Assembly (NCBI GenBank): GCA_963682025.1
Contig: OY821517.1
Location: 21,452,482-21,516,481, forward strand
Origin: Cordilura impudica
Taxonomy: Eukaryota; Arthropoda; Insecta; Diptera; Scathophagidae
Direction of reading: 5' to 3'
Length of the DNA: 64,000 nucleotides
Shown in pieces: positions 34,817 to 46,335 of the stretch (positions are counted from its first letter, which is position 1; each line of letters begins with the position of its first letter). Under the pieces are notes generated by a model. It saw nothing but the letters and a program-made list of their open reading frames with translations, ran no database searches and was not told the DNA's origin. A program made the translations under genes and the position numbers.

Positions 34817-37800
34817 CGACTCACAGTGGCGCCCGTAGGGCAAACGAGGTTGCAAAAATCAAAATTTTCATGTGCGCCGACGAAGTTTTGAATAAACCCA
34901 TGTTATAGGAAACTTTTCAACGATTTCAAATATGCTACTCTTAATAATATCACATTTTTAGTTTAGAAGATATAACCGTTCAAAATTGACCGACTTTCGG
35001 TTTTCACAAAAAAAAACACAATTTTTAGTCAATTTGTTGCGATTTCAGGTGTAATATCACGAAAAATTGGTAACGAATCGCCTTATTTTTTGTTTGTGTT
35101 GATTGGTGTATTTATTAAATGTATAATGATAAAAAAAATTAACTGTGTGCTTTGTGTTTCTCCTGGCAAATCACTATTTAAAAACTATCCGTTTTTTCAC
35201 TATTTTTCAACTTTGACGGAAAATAAAAAAAATCCATATTTTTCTATATTTGCCATATTTGCAAAACATGTTCTTTGATTATTTCTTTACATAAATCAAA
35301 AGGTTTTATCTACCCGTATGTGCCCGTTTGGCTTCTAGATGTAAAAAAGTTTAAAAAGTCATGGTTGCAGAAATTGTATGGCGTGCATCCCTTACATGTT
35401 TTGACTGACAGTAGTTTGATCTAATAGTTTGAAAATTGCATTTTAAGTCGGTTGTCTACCTGTGAGCCTCTGCCAAAATCTACTCCCGATATTCTGTTAC
35501 AGACACAGGATGCACAAAAAACTACTCATTGAAATTCACAGGTACGCACCTCACTTAAAAATTACTTTGGACTACAAATGGTCAAGAACAATATTGACTT
35601 ACGGTCCCTCCAGGTAGGCACAAATCTTATTTAGACACGAGCATAATATCAAAATTGCATAATTCAGCCTAAATCCATATGTATGCAGGGAACTTTCTAC
35701 GACTGAAAGTTGGCGCAACAAGTACTGAAACCATGGCGTTAAACAATTTAAAATTATTTGAACTCTTTAGAAGGTCAACCACACCAAAGTTTTTCACGGA
35801 AGCTGCTTTAGAAGAACTTGATAGCTTATACGGAAATATTGAGAGAAGCGAAATTATAAAAAATAATTTTTATCTGATATATGCAAATATTAAGGCAAAA
35901 TGGGTGAAATCTAATCGAACCATTCAGAACTTCAACTCCAAATACGAGGACTGGCTTAATGAAGACACCATCCTGGATATATTGTCAGTAGATAAACACA
36001 CCACATCAACCAAAGGAGCAAAAGGAAGGCCAAAAAAAAGTATTGAGGAGTGTTCAATTTTCACAAGAAAGTGGAAACTTGCCGATGCCACCAATGACTT
36101 GACCACGAAGCATTTATCGGACGCGCTGTCTATTAAATATACAAAGGATAGTGAAAGAGTTAGGTCGCAGATTACAAAATCTGTTGCTGATGCAAGCCCA
36201 CTGCGACTAAAAACGCACACATTAAAAAGTATGGTTCCGAAGCAGCCTTGGCCTTGTTTATGGACGTACAACTTTCCAAAGAAAAATTTGAGATACTACG
36301 GGCATCCTTGATGCGACACGGGGCTGACGTTTTACCAGGATACAAGCATATTACGCAAGCCAAAATAAATTCACGACCACTGCATACGGAGTTTACGGAA
36401 GTCTTTGTGAAAGCCAATCTGCAGGATCTCATCGGCCATATAGCAAAACGGTTGTTGGAGAGTCTTACTGAAAATGAGGTGAAAATTCTTCCTGAGAAAC
36501 TGACGTTGGTCAGCAAATGGGGCTGCGATGGATCATCCGGACAAAGCGTTTATAAGCAAAGGATATCTTCCGATGACGCTACAATATCAGACGAAAATAT
36601 GTTTATGGCATCTGTTGTTCCTTTGCGGCTAAAATCTAATGTTTCCCTACACTGAACAAATTCCCGTCCGTCATCAGTGCATTATTGCCGACCAATAACG
36701 TTTCAGTTTGCAAGCGAATCGGCAGAACTCATAAGGACCACGGTGAAGGACATTGAAGAACAAATAAGCAAGATTAAGCCTACCAAGCTGCAAATTGGAG
36801 AAGGAAAATATTTTGAATGCAATTACGAGTTCCACCTGACCATGGTTGACGGAAAAGTCGTAAACGAACTGACAGGAACAACCTCAACATTGTCATGCCC
36901 GATTTGCAAAAAGATTCAGACGAACTTTGGTAATTTAAAAGATTCTACAAACGAGGAGAATTACGAATATGGAATGTCACCATTGCACGCAAGGATAAGG
37001 TGTATGGAGTTCTTGCTAAAACTGGCGTATACCCTACCACAAGAGGAGGAAAATTTCGATGAAAATACATCAATAAAGGATAAGGAAAAGATCAGAAAGA
37101 AGCAAATACAAGATGCTTTTTTTAAACAATTTGGACTAAAAGTAGACTGTCCCAAGCACGAAAACGGTAACTCAAACAATGGAAACACTTCTAGGAGATT
37201 TTTTGAAAATGATGAGGCAGTAACTAGAATCACTGGAATTGACAATCAAATCGTGAAAAGATTGGGAACGATCTTGAATGTTTTAAACTGCAAATAAAAT
37301 GTCAATTCTACAAAATATGGAGAATATGCATCGAAAACTGCATCTCTTTTAGCAGAAATGTATCCACAGAAGAAGTTGACCCCGACCGTCCATAAAATAT
37401 TGGCGCATGGCAAAGATATAATTGAGTACCAGTCTTTGCCAAATGGAGAGCTTTCTGAAGAAGCACAGGAGTCTCTTAAAAAATTTTATAAAAAATATAG
37501 ATTGCAGAACATATTCAAAGTATCAAGGGTAAGGCAAAATGAGGACCTCTTTAACATGTTGGCAGCATCTTCCGATCCACTTATTTCTTCCCTGCGGCAT
37601 GTGAAGTCACGAATAGAGTTAGAAAATAATTATAGTTTTGAAATGATTAGTCTTTTAGATATACCTTCTCTTACGAATTGTGATGAATATTTTACAGAAA
37701 ATTGAAAAAATAAATTTAAAAAAGAAGTAATTTTTTTTTAATTTGTTGGGTAATAATTTAAAACATAAAACCCTAAAGAAAAAAAAATAAAAATAATCTA

Positions 37801-38031
37801 AAAATGTATAAATAATTTTTTTTTAGTTACCATAAAATTGATTTTTCTACAAATTTTAACTTTGATAACCCATAAGTAGGCCCCTACAAAGCGTAGCACC
37901 ATTTCCAAACGCTCATTTTATAGGCTGGACAGTTATCTATCATATTCTGTTTAAACTGTTGAATTATGTTACTCGGTTCAAAAGATATGATTTTTGCAAC
38001 GAAAAAACTCAAATGGCGCCACTGTGCGACT
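34817..38031 (+). mobile_element. Transib family F1, copy A (complete ends, 5-bp target duplication)
   Basis: The element proper is 34822-38026 (3,205 bp). It is flanked by CGACT at 34817-34821 and 38027-38031, the 5-bp GC-rich duplication usual for Transib. Both ends begin CACAGTGGCGCC. The left end has heptamer CACAGTG (34822-34828), 23 bp, then GCAAAAATC (34852-34860). The right end has the same nonamer-like block (37989-37997, inverted), 22 bp, then the heptamer (38020-38026). This closely parallels the heptamer-spacer-nonamer form of V(D)J recombination signals. It encodes the RAG1-like transposase described next. Confidence 0.92.
35679..37705 (+). pseudogene. Transib F1 transposase (RAG1-like), copy A
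   Basis: Cut-and-paste transposase related to the RAG1 catalytic core. The N-terminal part (35679-36311, 210 codons) includes a basic KGRPKKS stretch. The core continues from 36248 in another frame: KWGCDGSSGQSVYKQ holds the first catalytic D (codon 36527-36529), LTMVDGKVVNEL the second (36848-36850) and GELSEEAQES the glutamate (37457-37459). Zinc ligands match RAG1: CPIC and HKILAH. Lesions are a frameshift near 36225-36250, TGA at 36653-36655 (probably a former Trp) and TAA at 37295-37297. All three catalytic residues survive, yet the frame is broken. Confidence 0.9.
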
Positions 38032-38399
38032 ATAGCTAATTTTTAACAAAATTTACCAAATGATCAAATATTGGATATATTCTTTACAGTACTTTACGCT
38101 AAATATTTGAAATTAACTTCGACTGAAATTTTTGTTGTTATAATTGCACTACGCCAGTGTAGTAAAACCTCCAAAAAGTTTAGCATTCTCAGCCCAAACT
38201 TCAGCTATAACTCAAGAACCATTTATGATTTCTTATTCCATTATTCAGCAACTCAAGTTGGATTAATTTTGTCGAATGATAAAAAAAAACATCAATTTAA
38301 GGTCATAAAAAACTTTGACCTGAAAAAGCAAACGCCTTCCAAGATTTCACTAAGCTGGCCCTATACTTTCACGCTGATTTCCAATTTCTCAACCCCCAT
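38032..38399. other. Unassigned segment, open for 169 codons
   Basis: The frame 38071-38580 is open, but its last third runs into the INE-1-like repeat. The rest resembles no family I know. A gene is unlikely. Confidence 0.35.
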
Positions 38400-38760
38400 A
38401 GTGTTATTATACCCTCCATACCACTGTTCGGAGGATATATTTCAGTTTATCATTCCATTTGTAACGCATCGAAAAATGAACTTGCGACCCTATATAGTAT
38501 ATATATTCTTGATCCTTATAATAACTCGAGTCAATATAGCGATGGCCGTATGTCCAGCTGTTTGTCTGTCTGTCTGCTGAAATTACGTTCATTCATAAAA
38601 GAAGCCATTTAACTCGGTAAAATCGGAATGCTATTGTGTGCCAATATTTCGTGCAGGTTGGTATTTAAAATGTGATAAATCGGACATCATTTTGCCAATC
38701 TATGGCCAAAAATTATGGAGACACCTCTAAAGACTGCTCAAAATTCAGTGTGTTTATTGT
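38400..38760 (+). repeat. INE-1/DINE-1-type repeat fragment
   Basis: 'taccctccataccactg', 'tatagtatatatattcttga', 'actcgagtcaatatagcgat', then (GTCT)n at about 38562-38576 and 'ttaactcggtaaaatcgg'. This follows the layout of fly INE-1 elements, which have a TATACCC-type start, 'tatatattcttgatc' and a CTGTCCGT-like tract. Confidence 0.55.
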
Positions 38761-38764
38761 AGTA

Positions 38765-40400
38765 CTAGATGTAACCCGGTGTGCTTCGCTACACCCTCCC
38801 CCTTGCCCCCCACGAATCGTTATGAGAGGGCTCACGCAAAGTCCCAAGGCTCTCACTAATACCGTAATTCAGATATATCACATTTAATATTAAGTTTGTT
38901 TAGGGGTGCCACGCGCATTTGTCCAATCCCGCCCATTTTTTTGTCTGACTACTCACGTTAATAATAGATGACCTGAGACAAATTTGCAAAGCTTTCTCTA
39001 TCATAGTACTTAATATATATGATATTAAAAATTTACTTTGTGTGGGATGTGCCACGCCCACGAAAAATATTTAAAAAATTATAGCCTATAGCACTTCGCA
39101 TATCCGTAGTAAGACTCTGTGAAAATTTATGGAAGATCAGATGAGTAGTTACGGAGATTACCTCCTACAAACAAACAAACAAACAAATATTACCTCTTTA
39201 TTATGTTAGTATAGATTACTAGTATAGATTTTTTTATTTCAATGCTTGCTGATGCTGATATACAATGTTTTTTGTTTTTTCATTCGGTACAACAATTATC
39301 AGATTTTTCAGCGTTCCTTCCCAAGAGCAAGGTACATGTAGCTGCCCATGAGAAGAAGATGGATTATCAAAATTAGATCTGACAACAGTTAACTATTGAA
39401 CTTAGAATATCATTTGGGAATTTTTCTTTTTAACGATTTTTGATTTTGCCCATTTTCGATTTTGAAGTTTTTTTTGGGCAATTTTTATTTTTCGCAATTT
39501 TCGAATTTTGGGGAATTTTTGATTTAAGCGATATATTTTCCACGATAAATCACATTGATAACTAATGTACTTGTCAAAAGACTGTTGCTTTCATAGTACT
39601 TCATATTATTTATATAGGAGGTGCCACGCCCACTAATCCCATCCCGCCCAATTTTTATTGGACTACTCACATTAATATCTGATGGACTCATGCAAAATGT
39701 CGAATCTTTCCCTTTTATAGAACACCAGTTATATGATATCATATACTTACTTTTTACGGGTGGTACCACGCCCACTGCTCCGATCACGCCCATTTTTTGT
39801 CTAACTAATCACATGAATAATTAATGGGCTCACGCAAAGTCCCAAGACTCTCACTATAACAGTACTCCGGATATATGGCATTTCATATTTAAGTTGTATG
39901 GCAGGTGCCACGCCTATTGGTCCGATACTGCCCATTTTTGGTCCGACTACTCACATTAATAATAGGTGACACCAAAAAAATTTGAAAAGCTCTCTTTATC
40001 ACAGTACTCGAGATATATAATATTGAATAATTACTTGTATGGGAGGTACCGCGCCCTCTTGTCCGATCCCGCCCATTTCCGGCGTAGCTACTAATATTAA
40101 CAATAGGTGACCTCACACAAATTTGCAAAGCTCTCCCTATCATAATACTCAATATATGTATATGATATTAAAAATTTACTTTGTGTGGGAGGTGCCACGC
40201 CCACTAAAAATATTTAAAAAATTATAGCCTATGGCACTTCCCATATCCGCAGAAAGACTCTGTGAAAATTTCAGGAATATCAGATGGGTAGTTACGGAGA
40301 TTACCTCCTACAAACAAACAAACAAACAAACAAACAAACAAACAAACAAACACACATTACCTCTTTATAATATTAATTATATTATTACTATTACTATAGA
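38765..40400 (-). mobile_element. Helitron family H2, two head-to-tail units
   Basis: On the minus strand the outer unit starts TCTATAGTAATAG at 40400 (A before it) and ends CTAG at 39219. Three bases later a second unit starts TCTATACTAACATAATAAAG (39215) and ends CACACCGGGTTACATCTAG at 38765 before T. A GTGTAGCGAAGCACAC hairpin precedes the end. 'ccacgcccact' blocks mark the ~140-bp internal repeats, and (TTTG)n tracts follow each start. Non-coding. Confidence 0.8.
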
Positions 40401-41754
40401 TTAACGTTATCAAATTGTTATAAATAGTGAAATATGTTGTAGATAATGCAATAAGTCGATATATTAATGTACACGTAATGTTGAGGTGAAGGGTATCAAA
40501 GACTTGGCACAGCTGAATTTAACACTCTTACTTGCTGTTTTTGAAATTCATTAACTTAGGGGAGCTATATAAGCCGAAAAAATAGTTCCGATCATATTTG
40601 TTGTATAATTTTCATAGCTAAGATTTTGTCTGTTAAATGATATTAATAGCGTTAAATTTGGCTACTCCTTTTTTATATTTTTGCCGAAGTCAGAGCATAT
40701 GGCACCTATGTCAAATTTTATCGCAATCAATTGAGCCAGTTAAAAAGTTCTTTAAATTACTGTAAATATGCCCTGCCATCCACTGTTTAGTTTATTTCAC
40801 AGCACTACTTCTAAAGCATGTATTTTATTCGGTTCATCTGTCTAAAACAGCCAAACTTTTTTTCTTTTTTCAAACATAAATCTTTTCTTTAACAAGTAAG
40901 GAAAAAACATTTAATGAAGGTAAATTTATGCAGGTTTTTATTCCCTTATACGAGTAAAATGCAAAAATTTACTTAATATTTATTTATTCCTTTATTTATT
41001 TTATTAATCCTATTAAATTTGTTTAAATCTTAAGATTTATTTATTATTTTTTTTTTAATTGCTTCTTTCTATTCCTTCCAGCCAACCATATCCTTATGTA
41101 GTTTATGTGCAGATAAATTCGAAAAATTCAAGCAAAAAAACTCTCTAATTATTATTGCAAACTTCAACTCGAACTTTTTCCATTTTACATTTTATTTATA
41201 TTTATTTTTTTTTTTCATTCGTACTCATTTATTTTCTTTATCAAATGCTATTGCAAAGAAAGAACCGCAAAATAACCGTAATCTTAAATTACAATTATGC
41301 GGGGTTTTCCTCATAATTTTTTGCATTTCTTTGGCAGTTAATCTTTCGTTCATCTTACTTTTTTTATAGTTTGAGTTTTATTATTTAGTTGTTTTGCTTT
41401 TTTCGTTCCAAAGGAATAGAATATTTTTCCTTTGTTTTACTGCTAATGTTTGTGATGTTTTCTGGTTACTCGTTTGTTTAGTTTTATTTTTATTTTTAAT
41501 TTTTATTTTATGTTTTCATAATCGTGCTTATAAAAATGATTGTGTATTGTTGTTGAACGCAAAACATAAGTTAAATGTAATTGAGTAATCAGTGCAAAAA
41601 AACTAAAGAAAGTAAATATGAAGATTCACTCACATTTTGAGACAGGCAACAATGAGCAGGCTGATGCTCTACATTACGAGAGTGCTGTAAATTTGGAGTT
41701 GGCTCTTAAATGTTTGAAATTCTTATAATATTGCTCAGAGTGGCATCTTTTTAA
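40401..41754. other. AT-rich DNA, no recognisable gene
   Basis: Long A/T-rich stretch. The open frame 41394-41588 is a phenylalanine/leucine-rich AT translation. Nothing else seen. Confidence 0.55.
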
Positions 41755-42136
41755 TCTGTAATATTAATAGGCTAAGCGAGTTCTTGTGACCGATGTTTTG
41801 TTTTACCGGTTTAACCCGATTTTGACCAATCGTATATTATTTGAAAGGTATTTCTTTTTAGCCGTTTTGCAGATTTACAGATTTTTAAATTTTTTCTTTT
41901 ATTTAGAGTAAACTGCATTTAAAGTAGCTACTAAAACATTCATAAAATTATACATATGCTATGTGTGTGTTTATTAAATTTGTTAATATGTTGGTTATGA
42001 GTTTGTTTTTTGTGTTGATTTGTGAATTGGCTATAATTGATTAGCATACCTTTAGGGTCTTAATTTAATGAAAAAAAAAAAAAAAAAAAAAATTCCTAGA
42101 ATTTGCACTCGAATTTTTAGGGCTGGAATCTGCTAG
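41755..42136 (+). mobile_element. Helitron H1 copy
   Basis: TCTGTAATATTAATAGGC to GGAATCTGCTAG. Preceded by A, but followed by A rather than T. Contains an A-tract expansion near 42068-42091. Confidence 0.8.
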
Positions 42137-42537
42137 AAATCACCAAAAGACCAGTAAGCGTTCCTTCTATCTTACTTCAATTTAAATAAACATTATATGT
42201 ATATTTTTTTATTTAAAGAGTGAGAGAGTATTAAGGAAAAACAATATGGCAACACTGCTTTTAAAATAGAGCCCAGCCGAAAATATTCTGAAGGAGATGA
42301 ATTTTGAACTTTTTTAATGAATTTTAGGTTTTATAATTTTCAGAAAGGTTCTCAGAATTTCAAGTAACACTGAATATCTTCAAAGGAAAAAATTCCCTGA
42401 TATCTATAGCTTTCAGAAGGTTTAAGAGCTAATTTGGGAGTCTTTCTGGTGATCACTGGGAAGTAAGAATTTCAATTTATGTTTTCTCAGAATTTTATAT
42501 CCGCGACCGAGATTTTTGTCTCTGACAACACGATATT

Positions 42538-42960
42538 CTATAACGTAAGATAACGTAAGATTATCCTTGGTAAAGAAAATTTGTATGGAAATTTAGAAAC
42601 ACACATAATTGATATGAAATTAAAAATATGTGCTGGTTGTTTTAGAACAGAACGTTGTGTGTTTGATGTTTGTAGTTTCTGAAAACTTATTGGAGCAATG
42701 GTTGGGCCCCACACATCCTTAGCAGGCTCGTTATTCGAATTCCATAGTGTTGTTACTTCCCTGGCCATTTTATTGGTTTCCCATATGATAGTAAATGATA
42801 TATCTTCTGTGATGGGCCATCGGATAATGGTCTAGGGACCATATTTGTTTTTCACTGACCCTGGTTTGCGGGTATTCTGTGGTGTAGCTTTGCTCCATTT
42901 CGTGTCATTGTGCAATGTCCGTAGGAATCCACGTGCTAAACGGCATTAAGCCTCACTGAA
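42538..42960 (-). other. Unrecognised coding-like relic
   Basis: One minus-strand frame reads about 100 codons with a single internal TAG: HNDTKWSKATPQNTRKPGS, then (after the stop) TIIRWPITEDISFTIIWE, then MAREVTTLWNSNNEPAKDVW. Base composition is richer in GC than the flanks and the residue mix looks protein-like (several Trp, few low-complexity runs). I do not recognise the family. A host exon relic or part of an unfamiliar element is possible. Confidence 0.3.
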
Positions 42961-43019
42961 ATGTTAACCATTGCTCATATCGCTTCAAAGCCATTTTTGT
43001 TGGAGTACATGTACAATTC

Positions 43020-43870
43020 TGGTACTCAACCCATACAAAATTAAGGAATTGTGAGTATTTGAAAATCAAAAAGGTCACCAGGGACCTTCTCACAAACAGA
43101 AGAATTAAAAATTTATGGGAAGGATTCAAAAACAGAGAAATTGAACTGACGCCAAGAAACATTGCTGCTTGCCTTGCATTAACGAATGGATGTTCGGCGC
43201 AGCATAGTTACTGATGATGAAAAATTAAACCTGGCCATGCTTCAACATCCACTGCTAATCCAAAAATTCATTTAAAAAAAAAATTCTTGGAATTAGTTTG
43301 GAGTCTTTTAAAATCATTTGGAATGCATTAAAAGCAAGGTAAACGGCTTCCGTATGAACTGTTGCCGAGTAATGCTGAACGTCACATGTGAAATTTTGCC
43401 TGGATAAACAAAATGCTTTTCTATACGGTACAGTCACAGTTGATGTAAACTTAATCCACTATAATAACCCAAAAAGTAATAAATCATGGGGACCACCTGC
43501 ACATGATGATGAGCTTGAGTTAATCACGCAAGAAAAAGCATGGCCAATACTACTCCAGTCAGGATAAAGTTATTAACCTGCATTATAATTCTCGTCCTCA
43601 TATAGTGGCGCTGGTAAAAATATATTCCGAAACAATCAATTGGGGAGTTTTACAACACCTGCCTTCTCATTTCTGCTTGTTAGGATGGATGAAACATGGC
43701 CTGTCTAGGCAGTACTTGACTTTAGTAGTAAGCGATTGACAATACTACGAATAAAAACAACGATTCCAACCTTGTACAACAAATGATAAATTTTTTGCCT
43801 TAAAATGGCGGAAGTTTGATAACTTGAACATTAATTTCAAAAATTAATTGTGAATATTGTATTTGAACGA
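43020..43870 (+). pseudogene. mariner-like transposase relic with an internal insertion
   Basis: Readable blocks in shifting frames are ELTPRNIAACLALTNGCSA, SIVTDDEKLN (first D block), then after about 215 bp LIHYNNPKSNKSWGPPAHD, KVINLHYNSRPHIVALVKIY, SETINWGVLQHLPSH and WMKHGLSRQ. These follow the mariner order (VTxDEKW, YDNPKRKKSW, HDNARPHVA, LETLKWEVLPHPPYSPD). The second catalytic D is Y here (HYNSRPH). It is unlike the irritans-type relic at 13791, so a different mariner subfamily. Confidence 0.75.
43230..43437 (-). other. Coding-like insert inside the mariner relic
   Basis: This segment separates VTDDEK from YNNPKS, which adjoin in mariners, so it is an insertion. On the minus strand it is open for 60 codons: MTVPYRKAFCLSRQNFTCDV, HTEAVYLAFNAFQMILKDS, ending LNEFLD-stop. 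Not recognised. Confidence 0.35.
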
Positions 43871-44335
43871 TGTTCTCAATAAATATGTTCTTGATTACAA
43901 CAACAAGCTGTGTCTAAATATTTCTTACTAAAATTGAGTAACATCGTTCGAAGTAATTAAATATTATGAGCAAAATTCTGTAAAACATCGAAAATGGTCA
44001 AACGAAAGGGAATATTTTGGAACGGTTTTATATATCGCTGCTTCCGTGTAAAAAAATTTTTGCTATATATTTTACAGTAGACGTAGTAGAAGTGAGAGAT
44101 CATTGAATTTATCTTATATTTAAATTACAAAAGCCAACAAGGTTTTGGACTGGAGCAACGTAATATCTTCCCTAGGGTAATTTGGTGGGCTGAACTCGAA
44201 TCTGTTATTGGTTTTTCTCTATCACATTAGGTTTTTGAGACACAAAAAAATGTTTTTATTCGTTTTTTTTAATATAAAAATCTTTAGTTTATTTAAAAAT
44301 CATTGAATTTTCAAAAGTGAATGGCGTTATTTGAA
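43871..44335. other. Unassigned DNA; its right edge is the 3' tail of the 47-kb pseudogene
   Basis: Mostly AT-rich. On the minus strand the bases from 44340 read in frame with the pseudogene beyond F1 copy B and reach a stop (RSNNAIHF-stop). The last ~25 bp are thus that gene's terminal codons and the rest is probably its 3' flank. Confidence 0.5.
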
Positions 44336-44624
44336 CGTCGCACAGTGGCGCCATTTGAGTTTTTTCCTTTCAAAAATTATATCTTTTGAACCGAATAACA
44401 CAATTGAACAGTTTAAACGGCATATGATAGATACCTGTTCAGCCTATGAAATGAGCGTTTGGAAAGGGTGCTACGCTTTGTAGCGGCCTACTTATGGGTT
44501 ATCAAAGTTAAAATTTGTAGAAAAATCAATTTTATGGTAACTAAAAAAAATTATTTTTACATTTTTAGATTGTTTTTATTTTTTTTTCTTAAGGGTTTTA
44601 TGTTTTAAATTATTACCCAATAAA

Positions 44625-46300
44625 TTAAAAAAAAATTACTTCTTTTTTAAATTTATTTTTTAAATTTTCTGTAAAATATTCATCACAATTCGTAAGAGAA
44701 GGTATATCTAAAAGACTAATCATTTCTAAACTATAATTATTTTCTAACTCTATTCGTGACTTCACATGCCACAGGGAAGAAATAAGTGGATCGGAAGATG
44801 CTGCCAACATGTTAAAGAGGTCCTCATTTTGCCTTACCCTTGATACTTTGAATATGTTCTGCAATCTATATTTTTTATAAAATTTTTTAAGAGACTCCTG
44901 TGCTTCTTCAGAAAGCTCTCCAATTGGCAAAGACTGGTACTCAATTATATCTTTGCCATGCGCCAATATTTTATGGACGGTCGGGGTCAACTTCTTCTGT
45001 GGATACATTTCTGCTAAAAGAGATGCAGTTTTCGATGCATATTCTCCATATTTTGTAGAATTGACATTTTATTTGCAGTTTAAAACATTCAAGATCGTTC
45101 CCAATCTTTTCACGATTTGATTGTCAATTCCAGTGATTCTAGTTACTGCCTCATCATTTTCAAAAAATCTCCTAGAAGTGTTTCCATTGTTTGAGTTACC
45201 GTTTTCGTGCTTGGGACAGTCTACTTTTAGTCCAAATTGTTTAAAAAAAGCATCTTGTATTTGCTTCTTTCTGATCTTTTCCTTATCCTTTATTGATGTA
45301 TTTTCATCGAAATTTTCCTCCTCTTGTGGTAGGGTATACGCCAGTTTTAGCAAGAACTCCATACACCTTATCCTTGCGTGCAATGGTGACATACCATATT
45401 CGTAATTCTCCTCGTTTTCAGGAAGACTCACCAACAACCGTTTTGCTGAATGCCCATGAGATCCTGCAGATTGGCTTTCACAGAGACTTCCGCAAACTCC
45501 GTATGCAGTGGTCGTGAATTTATTTTGGCTTGCGTAATATGCTTGTATCCTGGTAAAACGTCAGCCCCGTGTCGCATCAAGGATGCCCGTAGTATCTCAA
45601 ATTTTTCTTTGGAAAGTTGTAAGTCCATAAACAAGACCAAGGCTGCTTCGGAACCATACTTTTTAATGTGTGCGTTTTTAGTCGCAGTGGGCTTGCATCA
45701 GCAACAGATTTTGTAATCTGCGACCTAACTCTTTCACTATCCTTTGTATATTTAATATACAGCACGTCCGATAAATGCTTCGTGGTCAAGTCATTGGTGG
45801 CATCGGCAAGTTTCCACTTTCTTGTGAAAATTGAACACTCCTCAATACTTTTTTTTGGCCTTCCTTTTGCTCCTTTGGTTGATGTGGTGTGTTTCCACTT
45901 TCTTGTGAAAATTGAACACTCCTCAATACTTTTTTTTGGCCTTCCTTTTGCTTCTTAGGTTGATGTGGTGTTGGTCTTCTGACAATATATCCAGGATGGT
46001 GTCTTCATTAAGCCAGTCCTCGTATTTGGAGTTGAAGTTCTGAATGGTTCGATTAGATTTCACCCATTTTGCCTTAATATTTGCATATATCAGATAAAAA
46101 TTATTTTTCATAATTTCGCTTCTCTCAATATTTCCGTATAAGCTATCAAGTTCTTCTAAAGCAGCTTCCGTGAAAAACTTTGGTGTGGTTGACCTACTAA
46201 ACAGTCCAAATAATTTTAAATTGTTTAACGCCATGGTTTCAGTACTTGTTGGGCCAACTTTCAGTCGTAGACTAATCCAGGCATTATGCTTATTTTGCAA
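44625..46300 (-). pseudogene. Transib F1 transposase, copy B, catalytic core deleted
   Basis: N-terminal part 46300-45923 (SLRLKVGPTSTETMALNNLK), middle 45789-45428 (VQ-type MDLQLSKEKFEILRASLMRH), C-terminal 45437-45069 (RNTSRRFF-like zone) and 45008-44625 (TPTVHKILAHGKDIIEY, GELSEEAQESLKKFYKKY). The deletion removes both first and second catalytic aspartates and the CPIC pair, so no active enzyme is possible. It shares with copy A the frameshift near MVPKQPW/ALVLFMD and the TAA after LNVLNCK. Confidence 0.88.
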
Positions 46301-46335
46301 TATATAGGCTTACGCTACCATGCCTAAAAATTTAC
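46272..46335 (-). other. Candidate 64-bp intron in F1 copy B, absent from copy A
   Basis: On the minus strand ATG-TAT-GCA-GGG-AAC-AG is followed by GTAAATTTTTAGG...GGATTAG and then T-CTA-CGA-CTG. Removing it gives MYAGNSLRLKVG; copy A reads MYAGNFLRLKVG with no insert. Length and GT/AG ends suit a minimal fly intron, but the pyrimidine tract is weak. Confidence 0.4.

Noticed and set aside
35924..37245. Minus-strand frames opposite the F1 transposase
   Set aside because: Antisense shadows of the transposase; they recur in copy B only because the coding strand is conserved.
35679..37705. A domesticated host RAG1-like gene
   Set aside because: The frame has a frameshift and two stops, and the sequence sits between transposon ends with a target duplication; it is a transposon copy.
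38071..38580. A 169-codon gene
   Set aside because: The frame crosses into an INE-1-like repeat and shows no recognisable domain.
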